Shown here one piece after another: positions 1 through 12,347 of a stretch of 64,000 bases of DNA. The DNA is from Ferrimonas sediminicola (GTDB taxonomy: Bacteria > Pseudomonadota > Gammaproteobacteria > Enterobacterales > Shewanellaceae), in contig NZ_SWCI01000004.1 of NCBI RefSeq assembly GCF_005116715.1, positions 248,001 through 312,000 on the forward strand, in the 5' to 3' direction. Every line of letters begins with the position of its first letter. The first letter of the stretch is position 1. The notes beneath the pieces are model-generated. The model was not told the origin of the DNA. It saw only the letters and a list, made by a program, of their open reading frames with translations, and ran no database searches. A program made the position numbers and the translations under genes.

Positions 1-1513
1 TGCCGGGCATGGTCAAAGTGGCACCAGGGATCATCGACATGATGCCCACCATCAGCACGATGTTGGCCACCAGGGCGCCCACAGCGATAAAACCAAACTT
101 ACGGTAGTAGACCGCCATGAACAGGATGGTGGCCACCAGGCCGGAGAGCATCGCGGCCATACCGTTGTCGATGTTCTCCTGGCCCATGGAGGGACCGATG
201 GTGCTTTCCTGGACGATAGTGATGGGCGCAATCAGGGCACCGGCACGCAGCAGCAGGGCCAGCTTCTGGGCCTCCTGAGGAGTGTCCAGGCCGGTGATGC
301 GGAAGCTGCGACCCAGGCGAGCCTGGATGGTGGCGGTGTTGATCACCTCTTCGTGCTTATCGAACTTGGGAGAACCGTCGGGGTTACGCTCGCCGGTGGA
401 CTTGTACTCGATGAACACGGTGGCCATCGCCTTGCCGATCTTGTCCCGGGTCCAGTCCGCCATCTTGTTACCGCCGGTGGCATCCAGGTTGATGCTGACC
501 TGAGGCTGGCTGGTTTCACTGAAACCGGACTGAGCACCGGTGATGTGATCACCGGTGAGGATCACCCGCTTGTCCAGCAGCACCGGACGGCCGTCGGAGT
601 CTTCAAAAAGCTGAGAACCCGGAGGTACACGGCCACGAACCGCGGCGCCCAGGTCGGCCCCTTCGGTCACCATGCGGAACTCCAGGGTGGCGGTGGCCCC
701 GAGGATCTCCTTGGCACGGGCGGTATCCTGAACACCAGGCAGCTCAACCACGATGCGGTTGGCGCCCTGCTGCTGAACCACGGGCTCCGCCACACCCAGT
801 TCATTAACCCGGTTGCGCAGGATGGTGATGTTCTGCTGCAGGGCATACTTCTGCACCTCGGCCAGGTAAGCCTCGCTCATGGTGACGTGCAGACTCAGTT
901 CCTGTTCGTCGAACAGCAGGTTGGGATTGCGCTGCTTGAGGAAATCCTCCGCCTTGACCAGGGTCTCCTCGTCGCGGAAGCGGATCTCTATGCCCTTGGC
1001 GCCGGCACGGATGCCGGCATAACGCAGCTTCTCGCCACGCAGATCGGCCCGGAAGTCGGTGACCAGCTGGGTCTCCTGCTTGCGCACCGCCTCGCTCATG
1101 TCCACCTCCATCAGGAAGTGCACACCACCACGAAGGTCCAGACCCAGTTTCATCGGGCTGCCGCCGATGGCTGCCAGCCAGTCCGGGGTGGCCGCCGCCA
1201 GGTTCAGGGCGACAAAGAAGTCGTCCCCCAGCTCCTCGGCCACCAGATCCTTGGCCTTGAGCTGATCCTCACCGTTATTGAAGCGGATCAGGATCTGGCC
1301 GTTCTCCAGTTCGGCCCGCTTGATGGTCATCCCCTGGGCCTCGATTGCGGACTGCAGCCGGGTCAGGGTAGACGGCGTCACCTCGGCGTTGCGGCCGGCG
1401 GAGATCTGCAGGGCAGGATCTTCGCCGAACACGTTCGGCAAGGCGTAGAGAGCACCGATGGCGATGATGAACACCACCATCAGGCTCTTCCATAAAGGAT
1501 ATTTATTCAGCAC
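1..1513 (-). CDS. secD: Protein translocase subunit SecD (3' end off the window)
   Basis: Inner-membrane SecD works with SecF and YajC to drive late steps of Sec-dependent export using the proton motive force. The reverse-strand frame opens with GTG at 1513, preceded by a GAGAGGG ribosome site, and runs without a stop to base 1. About 504 residues are visible, against about 615 in E. coli, so roughly the last 100 residues and secF lie outside. Visible landmarks are an N-terminal membrane anchor (residues about 7-27), the conserved LGLDLRGG segment near residue 121, the large periplasmic P1 region, and the first membrane helices of the C-terminal domain after about residue 450. It follows yajC by 17 bases, in the usual yajC-secD-secF order. 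Confidence 0.95.
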   Translation of the reverse strand, partial: MLNKYPLWKSLMVVFIIAIGALYALPNVFGEDPALQISAGRNAEVTPSTLTRLQSAIEAQGMTIKRAELENGQILIRFNNGEDQLKAKDLVAEELGDDFFVALNLAAATPDWLAAIGGSPMKLGLDLRGGVHFLMEVDMSEAVRKQETQLVTDFRADLRGEKLRYAGIRAGAKGIEIRFRDEETLVKAEDFLKQRNPNLLFDEQELSLHVTMSEAYLAEVQKYALQQNITILRNRVNELGVAEPVVQQQGANRIVVELPGVQDTARAKEILGATATLEFRMVTEGADLGAAVRGRVPPGSQLFEDSDGRPVLLDKRVILTGDHITGAQSGFSETSQPQVSINLDATGGNKMADWTRDKIGKAMATVFIEYKSTGERNPDGSPKFDKHEEVINTATIQARLGRSFRITGLDTPQEAQKLALLLRAGALIAPITIVQESTIGPSMGQENIDNGMAAMLSGLVATILFMAVYYRKFGFIAVGALVANIVLMVGIMSMIPGATLTMPG

Positions 1514-1530
1514 CGCTGTGCCCTCTCAAC

Positions 1531-1860
1531 TTACAGAGACTGTAGGGAACCCTTGGGCAGAACCGCAGTGATGAAGCTCTTCTGGATGGTGACGTTGGTC
1601 TGATCGTTCAGGGACAGAACCACGAAGTCATCGTCCGCCTTGATCTTGGCGATCTTACCCACCAGGCCACCGTTGGTCAGCACCTCGTCCCCCTTGCTCA
1701 GGGAGGACATCAGGTTCTTGTGCTCTTTGGTGCGCTTGGCCTGGGGACGGTAGATCATGAAGTAGAAGATCAGACCGAATACCACCAGCATGATCAGGGT
1801 TTGCAGTCCGCCACCCTGGGGAGCGGCGCCAGCTTCAGCGTATGCCATTGGAATAAACAT
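1531..1860 (-). CDS. yajC: Sec translocon accessory protein YajC
   Basis: Small single-pass membrane protein associated with SecDF. The 109-residue product has a hydrophobic helix at about residues 20-42 ending in YFMIYRPQ, a hallmark of the family, followed by a basic stretch and a KGDEVLTNGGLVGKI segment typical of YajC. Length matches E. coli YajC (110 residues). It lies between tgt (27 bases upstream) and secD and is probably cotranscribed with both. Confidence 0.96.
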   Translation of the reverse strand: MFIPMAYAEAGAAPQGGGLQTLIMLVVFGLIFYFMIYRPQAKRTKEHKNLMSSLSKGDEVLTNGGLVGKIAKIKADDDFVVLSLNDQTNVTIQKSFITAVLPKGSLQSL

Positions 1861-1887
1861 AGTGGTTCTCTTTTAGTTCTCTGTTAA

Positions 1888-3057
<1,170 letters not shown>

Positions 3058-3165
3058 CTAGGCATGGATTACAAAATGTGGATAAAGGTTCCGGATTTCA
3101 AGGTCGAGGGTGAGATGAGGATCAAAAAACCCCGAAAACCCACGCGCCTGTGGCTCCGAACGCCG

Positions 3166-3194
3166 AAAAACAGAGCGCCGCCCGGGGGCGGCGC
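3166..3194 (-). terminator. Rho-independent terminator after queA
   Basis: On the minus strand a GC-rich hairpin (GCGCCGCC, CCCG loop, GGCGGCGC; 3175-3194) is followed after two bases by a run of five T (3166-3170). It begins about 21 bases past the queA stop. The remaining gap to tgt (3013-3165) is AT-richer and may hold a tgt promoter, but I see no convincing -35/-10 pair. Confidence 0.85.
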
Positions 3195-3215
3195 TGGAGG
3201 ATCGGAGCGGGCGAT

Positions 3216-4286
3216 CTACTCCACCTCGCCGTGAAGCTTCTCGTCCCGGTTGATGAACATGGCATCACCATAACTGAAGAACCTGTACCGGTTCTCAACG
3301 GCGTGCCGGTAGGCGTTCATCACGTTGTCTTGGCCGGCGAAGGCGCTGACCAGCATGATCAGGGTGGACTCCGGCAGGTGGAAGTTGGTCACCATGGCGT
3401 CCACCAGTTGGAAACGGTAGCCGGGGTAGATAAAGATGCTGGTGTCGGCGGCGAACGCCTCCAGCACCCCGGTCTTGGCCAGGGTCGCCTGGGCGGCGGA
3501 CTCCAGGGAACGCACAGAGGTGGTGCCCACCGCCACCACCCGGCCGCCGTTGGCCTTGGTACGGATCACCGCGTCCACCACCTCCTGGGGCACCTCCGCC
3601 CACTCGGAGTGCATATGGTGATCTTCAACCTTGTCGACCCGCACCGGCTGGAAGGTGCCGGCGCCCACGTGCAGGGTGACATAGGCAAACTCCACCCCCT
3701 TGGCCCTGAGCCTCTCCAAGATGGCATCGTCGAAGTGCAGGCCAGCGGTGGGGGCCGCCACAGCGCCGGGGCGCCGGTTGTAGACGGTCTGATAGCGCTC
3801 CTTGTCGGCCTCCTCGTCGGGACGGTCGATGTAGGGGGGCAGCGGCATGTGGCCGATGGCCTCCAGGATGGAGAGCACCGGGGTATCGCCGTGGAACTCG
3901 ATCTCGAACAGCGCGTCGTGCCGGGCCACCATGGTAGCGGAGACCCCCTGCTCGAACACCAGTTCGGTGCCGGGCTTGGGCGACTTGGAGGAGCGCACGT
4001 GGGCCAGCACCCGACGGGTGTCCAGCACCCGCTCCACCAGCACCTCGATCTTGCCGCCGGACGCCTTGTTGCCGTAGACCCGCGCCGGAATGACCCGGGT
4101 ATTGTTGAACACCAGCAGATCACCGTCGTGGAGCAGATCCACCAGTTCGGGGAATTGGCCATCCACCAGATGGCCGCTGTTGCCGTCCAGGTGCAACAGA
4201 CGGGAGGCACTGCGCTCCTGAGTGGGGTAGCGGGCGATCAGTTCATCGGGAAGGTCAAATTGGAAGTCGGCAACCTGCATGTTCAT
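3216..4286 (-). CDS. queA: S-adenosylmethionine:tRNA ribosyltransferase-isomerase
   Basis: Transfers and isomerises the ribosyl moiety of SAM onto preQ1-tRNA to give epoxyqueuosine. The 356-residue product is the usual length and carries family hallmarks: [12 protein letters not shown] near the N-terminus, [18 protein letters not shown] in the middle, and [17 protein letters not shown] near the C-terminus. It is the first gene of the minus-strand queA-tgt-yajC-secD group and is divergent from acpH. Confidence 0.97.
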   Translation of the reverse strand: MNMQVADFQFDLPDELIARYPTQERSASRLLHLDGNSGHLVDGQFPELVDLLHDGDLLVFNNTRVIPARVYGNKASGGKIEVLVERVLDTRRVLAHVRSSKSPKPGTELVFEQGVSATMVARHDALFEIEFHGDTPVLSILEAIGHMPLPPYIDRPDEEADKERYQTVYNRRPGAVAAPTAGLHFDDAILERLRAKGVEFAYVTLHVGAGTFQPVRVDKVEDHHMHSEWAEVPQEVVDAVIRTKANGGRVVAVGTTSVRSLESAAQATLAKTGVLEAFAADTSIFIYPGYRFQLVDAMVTNFHLPESTLIMLVSAFAGQDNVMNAYRHAVENRYRFFSYGDAMFINRDEKLHGEVE

Positions 4287-4421
4287 CTACTCTGTGGACG
4301 TCGTCCCTTAGGGGCGGGGGCGCTAGTCTAAGAAGTGAGCGGGCCAGAATCAAGTGCCAGGGCCTTGTGACCGCGGCAGCGGCGCGCTAAGGTGACAGGA
4401 TCCCCCCTAGGCGGAGACCGG

Positions 4422-5027
4422 ATGAACTTCCTCGCCCACCTGCATCTGGCCCATATTACCGACACCAGCCTGGCGGGCGCCCTGGCCGGCGACCTGGTCA
4501 AGGGGCCCATAGGCCACCTGCCCGAGCCCCTGCAGCAGGGGGTCTGGCTGCACCGGCAGCTGGACAGCTTTATCGATGGCCGCGAGGAGATGGCCGCGCT
4601 CAAGACCCTGTTCCCCCCCCGCTACCGGCGTACCGCCGGCATCCTGTTGGATATGGCGTTTGACCATCAGCTGGCCAGCCACTGGCACGGCTACCACGAT
4701 GACTCTCTGGGTCACTTCTGCCGGCACAGCTACCGGACCCTGCTGGCCGATCCGCAACTGCCCCACTCCGGCCGCGTCCTGGTCAGCCGGATGGCCCGGG
4801 GGGACTGGCTGGGCAGCTACCGCTCCCGGGAGGGGGTCGCCCTGGCGGTGCAGGGGATCAGCCGCCGCCTGAGTCGGCCCCAGCTGCTGGAGGGGGGAGA
4901 GCGGGTATTGTGGCAGCATCACCATAGGATCAGCGCCGTCTTCGCCGAACTCTATCCCCGGATGATGGCCTATGCCCGTCAGCGCGCCCGGGCGTGGCCC
5001 GGCGCCCAGGGCTCGACGCTACTATAA
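4422..5027 (+). CDS. acpH: Acyl carrier protein phosphodiesterase
   Basis: Removes the 4'-phosphopantetheine group from holo-ACP. I chose ATG 4422 because MNFLAHLHLA is the conserved start of AcpH; an upstream in-frame GTG (4392) would add ten unconserved residues. The resulting 201-residue protein has the family's GDLVKGP, HRQLDSFID and FDHQLASHW segments. The neighbour is also the E. coli one, where acpH is divergent from queA. Its last six bases overlap the end of the convergent Lrp-type regulator gene, and no terminator is visible between them. Confidence 0.9.
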   Translation: MNFLAHLHLAHITDTSLAGALAGDLVKGPIGHLPEPLQQGVWLHRQLDSFIDGREEMAALKTLFPPRYRRTAGILLDMAFDHQLASHWHGYHDDSLGHFCRHSYRTLLADPQLPHSGRVLVSRMARGDWLGSYRSREGVALAVQGISRRLSRPQLLEGGERVLWQHHHRISAVFAELYPRMMAYARQRARAWPGAQGSTLL

Positions 5028-5450
5028 CCACTCATTCATCACCACATGGGTGGTGATCTTCACCACCGAGGGCAGTTCGTTCAGCTCGGCGCGGATCTCG
5101 TGCAACCGCTGCATGGAATCCATCTTGACGAACACCAGCAGATCGATGTGGCCGCTGATGCCGTGGCAGTGCATCACCTCGGGGATCTGGCGGATGGCAT
5201 CGATGATGTCCAGACAGCTCTTGTCCTCGTGGATGATCTCGAAATAGGCGCTGATGCCGGAGAGCATCGACTGTTGAACCTGGGCCCGGTAGCCGCGGAT
5301 CACCCCCTTCTGCTCCAGTTTCTTGATCCGCTCGGACACCGATGAACGGGCCAGGTTAACCTTGTCGGCGATGGCCGCCACCGGCTGGCGGGCATCCAGG
5401 CGCAGCTCCGCCAGGATCGCCTTGTCAAACGGGTCCAGGGTCAGGGACAT
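5022..5450 (-). CDS. Lrp/AsnC-family transcriptional regulator
   Basis: The 142-residue product has an N-terminal winged helix-turn-helix (LDPFDKAILAEL, then ARSSVSERIKKLEQKGVI at about residues 33-50) and a C-terminal RAM/AsnC ligand-binding domain containing the GxxD-like turn GHIDLL. Lrp-family proteins form octamers or dimers of dimers and respond to amino acids. The gene is divergent from the YjeH-like exporter at 5581 with a 130-base shared control region, so it most likely regulates that exporter. The specific ligand cannot be told from sequence. Confidence 0.93.
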   Translation of the reverse strand: MSLTLDPFDKAILAELRLDARQPVAAIADKVNLARSSVSERIKKLEQKGVIRGYRAQVQQSMLSGISAYFEIIHEDKSCLDIIDAIRQIPEVMHCHGISGHIDLLVFVKMDSMQRLHEIRAELNELPSVVKITTHVVMNEWL

Positions 5451-5580
5451 GGTTTTCTCCTAGAGGGCGCGGCCGACGATTCGTCGGCAAACTCCGTTAT
5501 TCTGAGGCCCAATTCCGACACCGGCAAGGAGATTTTGCGGATACACTACCCCCACTGTCCGATCAACACCGACACCACTC

Positions 5581-6810
5581 ATGACCGAATTGAATGGCAC
5601 CATCGGCCGCTGGCAGGGGGTGGGACTGATCACCACCTCCCTGCTGGGCACCAGTGTATTCATCCTGCCGGAGCTCACCGTCAAAATGGCGGGAGAGGGG
5701 GCCATGTGGGCCTGGATGCTGCTGGTGGCCGCCATCCTGCCCCTGGCGCTGATCTTCGCCGAGCTGGGCAAACGCTTTCCCAACGCCGGTGGCCCCTCCC
5801 ACTTCGTCCAGCTGGCCTTTGGCCGCCGCCTGGGCACCAGTGTGGGGATGCTGTTCCTGATGGCCGCCCCCATCGGCACCCCGGCGGCGATAATGATGAC
5901 TTTCGAGTTTATCCGCCCGCTGGTGCAGCTGGAGGGCAGTGCCCTGCTGCTGGCCCAACTGGGGATGCTGGCCGGACTGTGGCTGATCAATGTTCGTGGC
6001 ATGCAACTCTCCAGCTCCCTGCAGCTGGGCCTGACCCTGGCCATTCTGGCGGTGGTGCTGGGGGTCAGTGGCGGCCTCTCCCTGCCCAGCGGCGAGCTGC
6101 CCCGGTTTACCCCGGGGGTCTGGAGCGCCTTCGCCCTGGCGCTGTGGGCCTACCTGGGGGTAGAAGTGGTCAGCCATCTCTCCGCCGAGTTCAAGCGCCC
6201 CGAGCGGGACTTTGTTCCCGCCATGGTGATCGCCACCCTGATGGTGGCCGCCATCTATCTGCTCTGCACCGCCCTGATTCAATCGCTTCCCGCGGGGGAG
6301 GGGCTGGCCATGGTGCGCCTGGTCAACCATGTTTTGGGCGGCGGCGGTGAGCTGCTGGTGGGGATCCTGGGCAGTGCCGCCGGCATCGCCACCGTCAACA
6401 CTTACCTGGCGGGGATGTCCCGGCTGGGCTGGAGCCTGGCCCAGGAGAAGCAGCTGCCGCCGCTGTTCGCCAGACTCAACCATCACCGGGTGCCCGCCCT
6501 GGGTCTTGGCGCCCTGCTGTCGGTAGTGGCCTGCTCCCTGGTGCTGGCCCACGGCTTTGACTGGGGCTTTGAGACTCTGCTGGAGTCGGTCAATGGCGTG
6601 TTCGTGGTGATCTACCTGCTCTCCATGCTGGCCGCCTGGCGTCTGCTGCCCGGCCGCTTTCGCCTCAAGGCCGTCAGCGGCGGCATCGCCTGCCTGCTGT
6701 TCGCCTGGTCCCTGGGCGGAGCCATGGTGTATGGGGCGCTGATCTTCCTGAGCGTCTGGTGGTGGCAGGGGGTGCGAGCCAAACGGCTGAAGCCCTGCCT
6801 GGAGCGCTAG
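5581..6810 (+). CDS. yjeH: YjeH-like amino acid exporter (APC superfamily)
   Basis: The 409-residue protein has about 12 hydrophobic segments. Its N-terminus (WQGVGLITTSLLGTSVF, then FAELGKRFPNAGGPSHFVQLAFGRRLG) closely follows E. coli YjeH, which exports methionine and branched-chain amino acids. The adjacent divergent Lrp-type regulator fits an amino-acid-responsive exporter. A shared terminator (6829-6855) separates it from the convergent iron-sulfur protein gene. The substrate is an inference from the family. Confidence 0.85.
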   Translation: MTELNGTIGRWQGVGLITTSLLGTSVFILPELTVKMAGEGAMWAWMLLVAAILPLALIFAELGKRFPNAGGPSHFVQLAFGRRLGTSVGMLFLMAAPIGTPAAIMMTFEFIRPLVQLEGSALLLAQLGMLAGLWLINVRGMQLSSSLQLGLTLAILAVVLGVSGGLSLPSGELPRFTPGVWSAFALALWAYLGVEVVSHLSAEFKRPERDFVPAMVIATLMVAAIYLLCTALIQSLPAGEGLAMVRLVNHVLGGGGELLVGILGSAAGIATVNTYLAGMSRLGWSLAQEKQLPPLFARLNHHRVPALGLGALLSVVACSLVLAHGFDWGFETLLESVNGVFVVIYLLSMLAAWRLLPGRFRLKAVSGGIACLLFAWSLGGAMVYGALIFLSVWWWQGVRAKRLKPCLER

Positions 6811-6828
6811 TACTCCATGAGAAAACAG

Positions 6829-6855
6829 AAAAAGGTGCCCAAGGGCACCTTTTCT
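6829..6855. terminator. Bidirectional terminator
   Basis: An inverted repeat AAAAGGTGCCC / GGGCACCTTTT lies between the convergent exporter gene and the iron-sulfur protein gene. It is flanked by A-rich sequence on the left and T-rich sequence on the right, so it can terminate transcription from both sides. Confidence 0.85.
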
Positions 6856-6877
6856 CTTCTCCAGGGTTGGGGTCACC

Positions 6878-8092
6878 TTAATGACCCAGGAAGTTGAGGT
6901 TGTTCAGCAGCAGGGTGCGCAACTCCGGATCGGTGCCGCTCTGCCACATCCCCGCCCCATGGAGCAGGAAGGGCAGCACCAGCATCACCACCATCAGCCA
7001 CAGCGCCAGGGCCTGGGGCGACAGCGGCAGCCGGTGTCCGGGCAGGCAGCTGGTCACCGCCCCCTTCACCGGACAGGCACTGACGCAGCGCTGGCAGCTG
7101 TTGCACTCATCGCTGTGCACCGTGCCCCGTCTGTCCACCGGAATTCCCGCCGGGCAGGCTCGGGTGCACTTGTCACAGGCCATCCCCCTGGCCTCCTTCA
7201 GGCAACGCTGCGGATTGCGGCGAACCTTGAAGGGGCTCAGCAGGCCTCCGATGGCCAGCCAGGCACCGTAGGGACAGAGGTAGCGGCACAGTGCGCCTCG
7301 GCGCAGGGCCATGATGACCACCACCAGCACCACACACAGGGCGGTCACCAGGGTCGGGCTGGCGAACAGGGTCCACATCTTCAGATCGGCCGCCTGGTGG
7401 TACTGCCCTTGCAGAAAGCCCACCGATCCTTTGCCCCCCAGGCTCAGTACCAGGGCGACGATGCTTCCCAGCAGCAGGTACTTGATGGAGCGCAGCGGCC
7501 AGTCCAGCCAAGGGGGCGGAGTGAGCCTGGCGGGCCAGAGGGACCGCCTCAGTTGATAGAGCCGCTCCCCCAGCCACCCCAGGGGGCATACCCAGCCACA
7601 GAAGGCGCGTTTCACCCCAAGACTCGCCAGCAGGGTCAGCAGCAATAGGATCACCCCGGCGGGGTGGTGACTGTCCCAGTAGCCTTCCACCAGCCAGGCC
7701 TGCAGCTGGATGCCGGCGGCGATGGGCAGAAAGCCGTCCACCAGATCCGGACGGGCGATCCAGGGCACCCCGTCCCACAGCTGCATCACGTGCAGCGCAT
7801 ACTGGCAGGCGATGGCGCCGAAGGAGAGAGCACAGGCACCCTGGGCATAACCGCGCCACTGGTCCACCCGCTTCAGTGCCGGCGGCGGCAGGGTCACCAG
7901 GGCCGAGGTCAGCACCATCAAGGCGGCCAGCAACAGGAAGGCGCCCCACACCAGAGGCGCCAGGGAGAGCACCCAGGCGGTCAGCGCCAGGGTGGCGGCG
8001 GGTAACCAGCCCATCTTGGGCCAGCGGCTCAGCAGCAGCCAGGCGCCAACGGCGGCAAACAGAGCCAGAGAGAGGAGTTCGGTAATGGTCAC
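6878..8092 (-). CDS. NapH-like polyferredoxin membrane protein (two 4Fe-4S sites)
   Basis: Integral membrane iron-sulfur protein of the NapH/NosR C-terminal type. The 404 residues contain about eight hydrophobic helices, two membrane-proximal CxxxCP motifs (CGWVCPLGW and CRYLCPYGAW), and a C-terminal pair of ferredoxin clusters (CDKCTRACP and CNSCQRCVSACP). Such proteins move electrons from the quinol pool to periplasmic reductases or maturation systems. No napA, nosZ or other partner enzyme lies nearby, so the role is open. Translation appears to start at GTG 8092 after GGATAAAA. It is divergent from a TetR regulator with 172 bases between the two starts. Confidence 0.85.
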   Translation of the reverse strand: MTITELLSLALFAAVGAWLLLSRWPKMGWLPAATLALTAWVLSLAPLVWGAFLLLAALMVLTSALVTLPPPALKRVDQWRGYAQGACALSFGAIACQYALHVMQLWDGVPWIARPDLVDGFLPIAAGIQLQAWLVEGYWDSHHPAGVILLLLTLLASLGVKRAFCGWVCPLGWLGERLYQLRRSLWPARLTPPPWLDWPLRSIKYLLLGSIVALVLSLGGKGSVGFLQGQYHQAADLKMWTLFASPTLVTALCVVLVVVIMALRRGALCRYLCPYGAWLAIGGLLSPFKVRRNPQRCLKEARGMACDKCTRACPAGIPVDRRGTVHSDECNSCQRCVSACPVKGAVTSCLPGHRLPLSPQALALWLMVVMLVLPFLLHGAGMWQSGTDPELRTLLLNNLNFLGH

Positions 8093-8264
8093 GATGTTTT
8101 ATCCAGTTGTCCTGTGGTCACTTTTTTCTGCCTCTTTCCTGAGAAAATGACCGCGATCCCAACCCGGATAGTCTAATTTGCCCCCTGCCCTTCGCCTAAG
8201 GACAATGGTCCCCCACAGGTCCCAACCGAGACAGAGGGCCCAACCTGTCCCACCGGAGAACGTC

Positions 8265-8858
8265 ATGCAAGCAGGCCAGCGCCAGAAAAACCGCACCGTT
8301 ACCCGGCTGATCAACGCCTTTACCGGGCTTATCGGCCAACGCCATTACCAGGAGCTGGGGGTGGCGGAGATCGCCGAAGCGGCAGATGTGGGACGCAGCA
8401 CCTTCTACCGCCACTTCAAGAGTAAAGCGGACCTGCTGGTGGGGCTGCATCGCAGCATCTTCCGGGATCTGTTCGCGGATCTGCAGAGCAGCGAGCAGTG
8501 GCTGGCAGAGACCCCGCCCCCGTCACTGGAGCGTTTCCTGGAGCAATATCAGAAACGCAGCGATCTGCGCCGGGCGGTGGCCTACCGGCTGGGGGCGGAC
8601 ACCGGCTATGTCTCGCGCCACACTCGGGAGCTGCTCACCAGCCTGGTGGAGGAGAACCTGAGCCACTGCTTCGCCGACAAGGCGCTGACCCTGCCCCTGC
8701 CTCTGCTGGCTCACTCCATCGCCGGCTCCTACGCCTGGATGCTGACCCAGTGGCTGTCGGGGAAACAGAGTTACAGCAACGACGAGATGGCGCTGCACAT
8801 TCACCAGCTGAGTCGCGCCGCCATTGTGGCGGCGCTAAACAGTGAAAACAGAGGTTAA
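8265..8858 (+). CDS. TetR-family transcriptional regulator
   Basis: The N-terminal helix-turn-helix reads VAEIAEAADVGRSTFYRHFKSKADLLVGL (split here as two blocks, residues about 29-57), the TetR signature. The C-terminal part is a TetR ligand domain of no specific subfamily that I recognise. ATG 8265 was chosen because it follows a GGAGA ribosome site and starts just before the DNA-binding domain; the upstream in-frame ATG at 8178 lacks one. The 197-residue product probably controls the divergent polyferredoxin gene, itself, or both. Confidence 0.88.
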   Translation: MQAGQRQKNRTVTRLINAFTGLIGQRHYQELGVAEIAEAADVGRSTFYRHFKSKADLLVGLHRSIFRDLFADLQSSEQWLAETPPPSLERFLEQYQKRSDLRRAVAYRLGADTGYVSRHTRELLTSLVEENLSHCFADKALTLPLPLLAHSIAGSYAWMLTQWLSGKQSYSNDEMALHIHQLSRAAIVAALNSENRG

Positions 8859-8867
8859 AGGCGGGAC

Positions 8868-8902
8868 AAAAAAGGGGGGAGTGGCCGCAAGATCCACTCC
8901 CC
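8868..8902 (-). terminator. Terminator downstream of aceA
   Basis: On the minus strand GGGGAGTGG pairs with CCACTCCCC around a nine-base loop (8876-8902) and is followed by six T (8868-8873). It lies about 200 bases beyond the aceA stop and next to the end of the convergent TetR gene. Confidence 0.8.
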
Positions 8903-8934
8903 TAAGCACAAGCAACGTAGCTAAATTGGAAGGA

Positions 8935-9093
8935 TGCCCCTGTTGGGGCAGGGTACCCGTGGTACCCCATGGCTGACGGCTGGAAGTCACTCCGCCCCGT
9001 CAACCCACCGCCCTACTGCATGGCGGTGGATGGAGCGCCGGCCTCCAACTGCGCGAAGCCGGTCATGGTGGTGGCCGAGGGAGGCCACCACCA
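8935..9093. other. Three hairpins in the aceA 3' untranslated region
   Basis: Three perfect stems lie between the aceA stop and the terminator: 8935-8950 (TGCCCC/GGGGCA), 8951-8967 (GGGTACC/GGTACCC) and 9066-9093 (TGGTGGTGGCC/GGCCACCACCA, eleven base pairs, six bases past the stop). None has a T tract. They could stabilise the aceBA message or promote attenuated termination. No protein-coding signal is seen in 8859-9098. Confidence 0.55.
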
Positions 9094-9098
9094 CACCA

Positions 9099-10697
9099 TT
9101 AACCGAACTGGTTCATGGTGTTGTCTTTACCTGCAGCCTTAAGGGCGGCGTCACCGGAGAAGTACTCCTTGTGATCGTCACCCATGTCGGAGCCGGCCAT
9201 GTTCTGGTGCTTGACGCAGGCGATGCCCTGACGAATCTCCTGACGCTGGACGTTCTTCACATAACCCAACATCCCTTGCTCACCGAAATACTCCTTGGCC
9301 AGGTTGTCGGTGGACAGGGCCGCGGTGTGGTAGGTGGGCAGGGTGATCAGGTGGTGGAAGATCCCCGCTTCGCGGGCGGCATCCGCCTGGAAAGTCTGGA
9401 TCTTGGCATCTGCCTCCAGCGCCAGCTCGGTGGCATCGTACTCTTCGCTCATCAGCCTGGCACGATCATAGTCAGACACATCCTTACCGGCTTCGCTCCA
9501 GGCATCGAACACCTGCTGGCGGAAGTTCAGGGTCCAGTTGAAGGAGGGACTGTTGTTGTACACCAGCTTGGCGTTGGGCACCACTTCACGGATGCGGTTC
9601 ACCATGGCGGCAATCTGGCCCACGTGCGGCTTCTCGGTCTCGATCCACAGCAGGTCGGCGCCGTTCTGCAGGGAGGTGATGCAGTCCAGCACCACCCGGT
9701 CTTCACCGGTGCCCTTACGGAACTGGAACAGGTTGGAGCGCAGACGCTTGGGTTTGAGCAGCTTACCGTTGGCCTTGATCACCAGGTCACCGTTGGCGAT
9801 GTCGTCGGCACTGTCGATGTAGTCACCGTCCAGGAAGCTGTTGTACTGGTCACCCAGGTCACCGGGCTGCTCGGTGATGGCGATCTGCTTGGTCAGGCCG
9901 GCCCCCAGGGAATCGGTACGGGCGACGATGACACCGTCATCCACACCCAGCTCGAGGAAGGCGTAGCGCACGGCACGGATCTTGGCCAGGAAATCCTCGT
10001 GGGGCACGGTCACCTTGCCGTCCTGGTGGCCGCACTGCTTCTCGTCGGACACCTGGTTCTCGATCTGGATGCAGCAGGCACCGGCTTCGATCATCTTCTT
10101 GGCCAGCAGATAGGTGGCCTCCTCATTGCCGAAACCGGCATCGATGTCGGCGATGATCGGCACGATGTGGGTCTGGTGGTTGTCGATCTTGCTCTGGATC
10201 GCCGCCTCCTCGGCGCTGTCGCCGGCCTCTCGGGCCGCATCCAGGGCGCGGAACAGGCCGCCCAGCTCCCGGGCGTCCGCCTGGCGCAGGAAGGTGTACA
10301 GCTCCTCAATCAGGCCGGCGACGGAGGTCTTCTCATGCATGGACTGATCCGGCAACGGGCCGAATTCGGAGCGCAGGGCCGCCACCATCCAGCCGGACAG
10401 GTACAGGTAGCGACGATCGGTGCTATTGAAATGCTTCTTGATGGATATCATCTTCTGCTGACCGATGAAGCCGTGCCAGCAGCCCAGGGACTGGGTGTAC
10501 TGCGCCGGATCCTGGTCATAACGCTCCATGTCGGCACGCATGATCTTGGCGGTGTAGCGGGCGATATCCAGGCCGGTCTTGAACTTGTTCTGCGCCTTCA
10601 TCCGGGCGGCGTACTCCGGATTGATGGCGTTCCAGGCACTGCCCTGAGACCCAATCAAAGTGGCTGCGGCGTCGATGTCTGACTTATAGGTGGACAT
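9099..10697 (-). CDS. aceA: Isocitrate lyase
   Basis: Splits isocitrate into glyoxylate and succinate in the glyoxylate shunt, allowing growth on acetate and fatty acids. The 532-residue protein belongs to the long Pseudomonas-type subfamily: the catalytic loop reads KQCGHQDGK (residues 220-228, catalytic Cys 222) rather than the KKCGH-G-GK of the E. coli type. Other hallmarks are IIADIDAGFGN and ARTDSLGAG. It lies 27 bases after aceB on the same strand, so the two form an operon. No aceK (isocitrate dehydrogenase kinase) is present; the window instead carries a separate NAD-type isocitrate dehydrogenase at 47981. Confidence 0.97.
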   Translation of the reverse strand: MSTYKSDIDAAATLIGSQGSAWNAINPEYAARMKAQNKFKTGLDIARYTAKIMRADMERYDQDPAQYTQSLGCWHGFIGQQKMISIKKHFNSTDRRYLYLSGWMVAALRSEFGPLPDQSMHEKTSVAGLIEELYTFLRQADARELGGLFRALDAAREAGDSAEEAAIQSKIDNHQTHIVPIIADIDAGFGNEEATYLLAKKMIEAGACCIQIENQVSDEKQCGHQDGKVTVPHEDFLAKIRAVRYAFLELGVDDGVIVARTDSLGAGLTKQIAITEQPGDLGDQYNSFLDGDYIDSADDIANGDLVIKANGKLLKPKRLRSNLFQFRKGTGEDRVVLDCITSLQNGADLLWIETEKPHVGQIAAMVNRIREVVPNAKLVYNNSPSFNWTLNFRQQVFDAWSEAGKDVSDYDRARLMSEEYDATELALEADAKIQTFQADAAREAGIFHHLITLPTYHTAALSTDNLAKEYFGEQGMLGYVKNVQRQEIRQGIACVKHQNMAGSDMGDDHKEYFSGDAALKAAGKDNTMNQFG

Positions 10698-10724
10698 GGT
10701 GTTACTCCTTTAAATTGCAAATCC

Positions 10725-12347
<1,623 letters not shown>

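Noticed and set aside
353-1495. Long plus-strand open frame opposite secD
   Set aside because: It is the reverse of the secD reading frame; the minus-strand protein has clear SecD motifs, and the plus-strand product is His/Gly/Leu-rich mirror sequence.
4620-4700. Possible frameshift in acpH
   Set aside because: The conserved segments run continuously in one frame through to the stop, so no frameshift is needed.
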